Assembly: GCA_004352715.1 (NCBI GenBank)
Contig: SCFE01000083.1
Location: forward strand, 351,991-415,990
DNA length: 64,000 nucleotides
DNA from: Hofstenia miamia
Lineage: Eukaryota > Xenacoelomorpha > Acoela
Direction: 5' to 3'
The position numbers and the translations under genes are program-made. This document shows positions 58,243 to 64,000 of the stretch, piece after piece. The notes beneath the pieces are model-generated. The model saw only the letters and a program-made list of their open reading frames with translations. It did not search any database and was not told where the DNA came from. Positions within the stretch are counted from its first letter, which is position 1. Each line of letters starts with the position of its first letter.

Positions 58243-59074
58243 TGTTGATTTGCTTTAACATAGAGTTAATTATTCTTTTAATTATTATTTCTTGTTAGAT
58301 GCAGGTAGGGATGTACTGATCTTAGTTCTTTGCTTCAATATAGGATATGTTGTAATTAACTTATATAACTCCAACTAATCCAATACTATTTAGGTATAAC
58401 ATCATTGCAGTTTCCTTCCATGATTCCACTGTGGCCTCAGTCTTTTTATCAGTCTATTTATAGGTTACCTATGTAGTCAAGATAATGTAATATAGATATA
58501 ACCTATGGTAGGCTAACTAGCCTTATCTCTGAAGTCAATTATTTAATACATGCAAATGAGTGAATCAATAGTCAGCTAAATGGAGAAAAACTCCTATTTG
58601 TACCCCTAACATAAATGCAGGCTCATAGCTTGGCTCAAGTACTCTCAAATCACTCCCAATGTGTGCCCAAGCCACTACTACTGCATCTACTGTTTAGCTT
58701 GACATGATTTATAAATAAGCAAACCAAATGAAATCTAAAGATATGATTTTCAAAAAATTTACTTCAACAGTTTTCCAATTGATTTCTACTCTATTTATAG
58801 TTTGATTCAAAAAGTACTTGTCATTCAAAATTTGAATTTATCATCTGCCAAAACAGCTAAAAATAATGGAAGTGTTATTGCTCCCTTCATTTTGTCAAAT
58901 TATTCATTAGCAAGTACTAATTTGCAATATTGTTTCTTGGTTGCATTTTACAAACATAATGATGATAAATAAATTTAAATTGCTTTTAATCACTAAATAA
59001 TAATTTGATTTAATTCTGATTAATCCTCCAACCTTGTCTTCTTTTAGCAGCATTATGCCTTGGATTATGCTACA
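58243..59074 (-). repeat. B 5' LTR, with internal deletion
   Basis: 832 bases against 1162 in the 3' copy. It lacks about 330 bases in the middle (junction near 58437) and a few bases at its inner end (TGTTGATTTGCTTTAAC). Confidence 0.8.
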
Positions 59075-59078
59075 ATAG

Positions 59079-59640
59079 CCTTAAAGAGGACACACATGAT
59101 ACTATTGAAAAAATCATGCCACCTAACAACAAAAAGGCATACAATAAATATTAGGTTTCTTCAATTATTACCAAATATTCATAATGAATATTTCAATGGT
59201 TTCAATGGTCTTGGGACCACCAACAGGAATTAGACAATTTAAAATTAGAAACCCCCCAGATTTTCAAAGGAATTCATCCTTAATTGTGATGCCAGTTCCA
59301 TAGCCATTGGCGCAGTATTAACTCAAGTAATCAATGGGATAGAAACACCAATCCAATTCTTCAGTCATAAACTCTGCCCAGCAGAGATGCTCACCCCCAT
59401 TGAGAGCCTTAAAAAATTCAGATATTTCTTGTTAGGCCAATCCCACCTTACAGTTAACACTGACAATTCTGGCATTAGTTGGCAGGAAAAATTTTCTGGC
59501 AACTGATCCAACATCATTGCTCATTGGATCAAGTATCTGACCAACTTTAATTCACCATCACCCACTGTAAGGGCAGGCAACACACAAACACTGATCTTCT
59601 AAATGCACTACCACAATACCATCACAATGAAGCCAAACCA
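59079..59640 (+). pseudogene. RT end and RNase H of C
   Basis: In broken frames: the W-F-Q/QELDNLKLE connection, CDASSIAIGAVL-like codons (RNase H first motif), TPIESLKKFRYFLLGQSH and VNTDNSGISWQEKFSG, with the TDN motif kept. Continues the RT interrupted at 36950. Confidence 0.75.
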
Positions 59641-60515
59641 ATGCAACTCAAAGCTCCTTTTCCATTCATCTCCCAGTCTGTGTACCACAATTTGCCAGAC
59701 AGCAATATGGATAGACAGTGCCATCTGATTCTACCAATACATCTAAAAGATGAGATTAACAAACAAGAGATCATTAAACACCAGCACAATGACATTCAAT
59801 TAAAAGAGATAATTAATAAAATAAAAAATCCAAAAACACAGTTAACCAATTTAATCAACAAATATTACAATAACTACAAATGGGCTTTAACAGCAAATGG
59901 TCTTCTGTTTGTCATGGATAAACATCACAATAGAATCACACTACCAGAATACTATAAACAAGACATTTCTTACAAATTCCATGAGAGAGGCCACAACAGT
60001 ATCATACAAACAGAACATACATTAAACACCCAGTTCATATGCATAGGTGTTCAATCCATCATTACTGACGTCATCAATAAATTTACCACTTGCATCCTAA
60101 CCAACACCATGCAGTTTCCAAAACAAAAAGCTAACCTTCAAAAAATAACATCAACTGATCCTAACAATATAGTCCATATGGACATTGAACAACTGTCAAA
60201 AATGACAATGGTTTTCAATATGTTCTCATATTAGTTAACAATTTCACCAAATATGCTCACATGGGCCCTATCATCAACCAAACAGCATGTACCATTGCCA
60301 CAGTAATATTACATACATGGATCCTCTGTTTTGGTCCTATGACCACACTACTATCTAATGGAGGGATACAATTCAAAGGCTCTCTCACACAAGAACTACT
60401 GCAAAAGCTTGACATCCTACATGACCACACTGCCCCATACCATCAACAAAGCAACAGCATAGTAGAATGTCAAAATAAAAGTTTAATCAAACTAATTCAC
60501 ATCACTACTTCCTGA
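59641..60515 (+). pseudogene. Integrase of C, zinc finger and core
   Basis: The linker ILPIHLKDEINKQEIIKHQ, then the zinc finger FHERGHNSIIQTEHTL...FTTCILTN (last pair T-x2-C, one Cys lost). In the core, VHMDIEQLSK keeps the first Asp, LLSNGGIQF has the second changed to Asn, and HQQSNSIVECQNKS keeps the Glu. A frameshift occurs near 60230. Inactive. Confidence 0.82.
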
Positions 60516-61256
60516 GTTGGAGGAAAGTATTGGAGATAACTTCTCCCCCATATTGAGTACTTCTACAATACCAGTGTACACTCCACTACTGGCCTTACAC
60601 CTTTCAAGGCAACATATGGTCATGAAGGTAACACACCACTAGCAATGATGTACAAACATTACAAACCATTACAAAAACCTGATTCCATCAAAGACATGAT
60701 GCACCAACTCCAGGAAATACAAGAAACTATTTGCATGTTCAATAAGAAAAGTTCAGTTCACCAAATACGCAATTATAATAAGGATGTATATGGCCAACCA
60801 CATCAAGTAGGAGATAAAGTTTACTCTTTTACACTAGTACAGACTACTGATGATAAACAAATTCATAAACTTGCAACATCTTGAACAGGTCCACACACAA
60901 TTGCTAAAGTGTTAGACCATAATACCTACATTCTAGACAATGGTACAACTAACAATTTCCAATCACTATGTAAAATTTTAAAAGATATTGAACACACAAC
61001 AATTAATAACAAACATGAATTTCAAATTATTAATAACAAGAATGATACTTTTACTCTAATGCCTGAGCTAGATGATGTCCATGAGGACTCATTTGATTAC
61101 TCTTTGACATTCACAGATACACCCAATCCACAAATTGCTAAATGCAAAGCATGTACAAAAAATACAATTAATCCCACAGACTGGGATCTCAATCTTAATC
61201 TTCTTTTTAGCCCTCAAGCTCATGAACTGAACTCTGTGCAAACACTCCAGCAGTGA
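60516..61256 (+). pseudogene. Integrase C-terminal region of C
   Basis: FYNTSVHSTTGLTPFKATYG-like codons at about 60560-60620, VGDKVYSFTLVQTTDDKQIH, SGPHTIAKVL-like GPY/F module near 60890, and the acidic tail with MPELDDVHEDSFDYS, matching A's DLDSLPEEEFEEEF region. 61257-61700 is the integrase-ORF3 linker. Confidence 0.7.
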
Positions 61257-61729
61257 GAGCAGTACTCCTCATACATCCAATTGTCACCTCAGAATCAAAC
61301 ACTCACACTGAACTAGGAGTCCACCCTCACATCTTTCACACAGGTTGGATGCCAATGGAAACTACTTGACCAATTGCTACTGACACATTCATGTGTTGGT
61401 GTTTAAAACCTTCATCCTCTCCATTGTACAGCTTGGAGAGCAAAGGTGTTTTAAGTGGTCATTCAACCTTGCCAAGCACCTACCCATGGTACAGCTTGGG
61501 TAGCCATCTCACAGAGGGTTCAATATGGACATTGAACATTCAGTGAAATGCAAATTGGAAACTAGCATTGCAGAGGAGATGGTGTTACAACCTTTGGTTT
61601 ACCACAATCTAAAAAACGTCATCATTGCTCACACTCCCCTCTTAGCTCTGCCTCTTCACAATGATCAGCCTCAAAGCAAAGCTCACTGGAATAGCATCAA
61701 TATCATCATGCTCATCTTTCTTATGTTGG

Positions 61730-63918
61730 ATCAGAAACTTTACATCCTTACTTTATTGCTACCAGAACTGCACATTATATTACCAAATCTCAGTTATCAT
61801 TGGAAAAAAAACTGTTTATAAACAAACAATTAGATACTCTGAATCACAAACTTAGTTGTTCTGTTCTGCCTTATCTTATAAATGCAGAGAATCGTCCTGC
61901 TATCAATACTCTTATTTTTTACATGCATGAGATGCATGAGGAAATGAATCAATCCTATTACCCCAGCACTGTTTATACTACTTTAGATGCAGAATTCCAT
62001 ATTACTAACCTTTATTGTTTCCTAACTTATAAAGACAATCTAGTTATGCAACCTGAAGTAAATCTCTCTTTGGAGAACTTACTCGTTATTTTCTTTATCA
62101 AAATGGAAGAATTTTCTGATACAAAACTGATAGAGAAAATATCTCTAGCCTATAAACTTGCCAAAGCTTCTAAAATTAAACTTACTCTTGTTGTTTTGGA
62201 TACTGATCAATCTCACTTAGTTGGAGCTGAACTGTACAAACTTGAACTCAGTCTGGATAATTTCTTTATCCTCTATTCTACTAACTTTGCTGTTTTTAGT
62301 TTGCCTAATTACAATACTTCTACTGCAGCACTAATTCACATTGATCTGTTCTTAGATAGGATTTGCCCAAGACATCACATTATGGTTGGCAAACACCTAG
62401 CAGTCATACAAACTAATTGCTGAACAACCTGCTCATGCTAATATCACTGAAATACATGTTACCTTTGCTTTCACTCAATCTGTCAACACTCTAAATGATA
62501 TTGCCAACATCTGGAAAACATCAAAGCTGATCTGCCTACTGAAAAAAAACTGGCCTCATAATAATATATCATCACTGTCTGGCAAATACCACTACTCAGT
62601 AGAAAGGCTGTTGCATAACATAGAACAAATCTCAAAACTCAGGATCAAACTGACTTTAGAAAAGCCTTCTTTGAAGAACCATGAGTACAGGATGTAAATG
62701 CAAAATCTGCACTATGGTGGATTTATATTTACCTAACTGAAGATCAAATATCTCATAAAATTTGTGACTCAATCTGCAAAAGCAAATCCCACAAAACATC
62801 AGTTGTTCCTATCTCCTTGAAATTCAAGAATTGGCTTTTGTACAGAACATTGATACTCATGTCACCACAAAGAAAACAAGCCAAACTAACCAATCTTTTG
62901 AGAAGTACTACAGTAGCATGATTAATAAAGAAAATCCTCTCAGGTTTTTATCAATAACACTTATCAGCAACAAATTAGCTATCATGTTAAAATATATTCA
63001 CATGCTTTCTGACACCTGCAAGAAATACATATGGGGTGCTACCTGTGACACAAAGCTGTTCTCAATTTCTGATACCTATGCATCTCTGTCATCAACACAT
63101 CTCATTCATCACCAACCACATTCAATGCTATATTACTACAACAAATGTAGCAAATGCCTCTTAGTTATTAAAAATGCAATTCTCTTCAACTATCACAGTA
63201 AATATTATCTGGATAACTCCTATAACATGTTAACAACTACTCTGAAATACTGAAAGGATCCTGAAACAAGCAATTCAATCACCACAGCAGCTGCAGATAA
63301 ATGAGGATATCATGTTATTCACTGATACACCTCTAATGCCACACCACCAAGATATTATCAGAGAAAACAACATTGAAAAACTCAGTGCCAAAATACTACC
63401 ACCTCAACCTGAGTGGGTCAAAACAGATGTTTCTACTTATCTTATACATGTTACTAAAGTCACTCCTGTTGATGCAACCATTGTAGATCACCACTATAAC
63501 ATCATTAAGGAAACAGATAGCATATCATACATGCAAACTTGTTTCACAGAAGCATGGTCTAAAACTGATATAACTCTATTACTTGAGCTGCAGACAAAGC
63601 TTGCATTCAATGTTAAATGTACAACTTCCAAACTGGTCTTATCTGATACTACAATAGAACATCTCCATCCACATTGCGGCTCAGATACCTTATGGAAGCA
63701 CATAGTTCATGCACAGGTGAACTATCCTGTTTCCATAGGTATCACCAAATTGGATATTACTCTGACAACTAATATCTCCATGGAAGAGGCAATCAAAACT
63801 GAAAACAATTACTGTATTCCCTAGCCCACTCATCCATACCACAATCATATAACAAGCATGGAGATCAGCTCACATAAAATCACATTGTTTACACATCCTG
63901 CTACCTGAAGAGGATCAG
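61730..63918 (+). pseudogene. ORF3 of C
   Basis: The N-terminal domain is at 61800-62423 (NRPAINTLIFYMHEM, LENLLVIFFIKMEEF). The central KKYIWGATCDTK block is near 63020. The second half is at 63312-63824: TKLAFNVKCTTSK stands where A has LDVEC, so both catalytic positions of D-x-E have become N and K. NYPVSIGIT follows. The reading ends at 63918 where an LTR begins, before the Exo II position. Multiple stops. Confidence 0.7.
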
Positions 63919-64000
63919 TGTAGCATCTGCTACCAAGCTCTAACTCACATTTATCAATTCCTTTTGAATGTAATTCTGTGTTAAGTGTGGGTAGGGATTT
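63919..64000 (-). repeat. Start of another B-type LTR (G), cut by window end
   Basis: TGTAGCATCTGCTACCAAGC is the same start as LTR F at 42839, and it interrupts C's ORF3. It continues beyond the window; orientation follows that of the other LTRs of this type. Confidence 0.7.

Larger units (their letters stand above)
36951..59074 (-). mobile_element. LTR retrotransposon B, inserted in C
   Basis: Minus-strand element: 5' LTR 58243-59074, gag 58051-56443, protease 56341-56048. It is interrupted by LTR F and its contents, then resumes with protease C terminus, RT, RNase H, a truncated integrase, ORF3 and 3' LTR (36951-38112). Left flank ATAA (36947-36950); right flank ATAG (59075-59078), probably ATAA with one base lost, because removing B plus ATA restores C's RT frame. 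CpG-poor; the RT box is YINN instead of YIDD. Confidence 0.85.
30166..63918 (+). mobile_element. LTR retrotransposon C (plus strand), outermost layer of the nest
   Basis: A decayed Ty3/gypsy-like element whose parts are collinear when two insertions are removed. Gag, protease and RT fingers lie at 30166-32843. RT palm and thumb are at 36714-36950, after E. RNase H, integrase and ORF3 are at 59079-63918, after B. The RT reading frame is continuous across the B insertion when it and one target duplication are taken out. ORF3 is cut at 63919 by another LTR. The sense strand is G-poor, A/C-rich and nearly CpG-free, and there are many stops, so it is probably the oldest copy. Confidence 0.8.

Overview
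This window looks like AT-rich nuclear DNA of an animal, most likely an invertebrate. The evidence is a mariner with a complete reading frame, a Tc1-like transposase relic, a piggyBac fragment, CR1/L2/jockey-like LINE tails ending in (AAT)n, MITE-like elements, and five or more copies of one Ty3/gypsy-like LTR-retrotransposon family. No bacterial operon, rRNA, tRNA or CRISPR was recognised. The species cannot be fixed from the sequence. Host coding capacity is minimal: one good exon candidate (737-869, minus) and two weak ones.

Layout. 1-6.9 kb: host-like AT-rich sequence with exon candidates, an (AAT)n microsatellite and a LINE scrap. 6905-8249: mariner. 8.3-9.6 kb: two LINE 3' ends. 11463-12266: a MITE with TA target duplication. 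14050-27083: LTR element D (minus strand), with TSD ATAA, PPT and a tRNA-Trp-type primer site. 27.9-29.5 kb: Tc1 relic and a TTAA-flanked MITE. From about 30.1 kb to the window end: a nested pile. The oldest element C (plus strand) is split first by E (32844-36713, minus) and then by B (36951-59074, minus). B's protease gene is split by a B-type LTR, F (42839-56047, TSD ATAT). F is split by A (43416-52824, minus, TSD GTAG) and by a further unclassified insertion. C is broken once more by an LTR starting at 63919.

The retroelements share the order LTR-gag-protease-RT-RNase H-integrase-ORF3-PPT-LTR. ORF3 occupies the place where env would be. It is a long conserved protein of roughly 900-1000 residues that is not env-like. 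Its C-terminal half carries a D-x-E motif, a later D, and H-x4-D, which is the signature order of DEDDh (DnaQ/TREX-like) 3'-5' exonucleases. This is the most interesting signal in the window. A second signal is CpG content. A, the innermost and youngest element, is CpG-rich. B, C, D and E are nearly CpG-free and have lost catalytic Asp/Glu codons through changes of the CpG-to-CpA type, as expected from methylation-driven decay.

Assembly caveats: N-gaps lie at 43786-43896, 49938-50937 and 54661-54833. Single n characters at 16699, 25434, 32914 and 34020 each sit at the edge of a near-exact direct repeat and probably mark false duplications. No element here appears able to move by itself except possibly the mariner.
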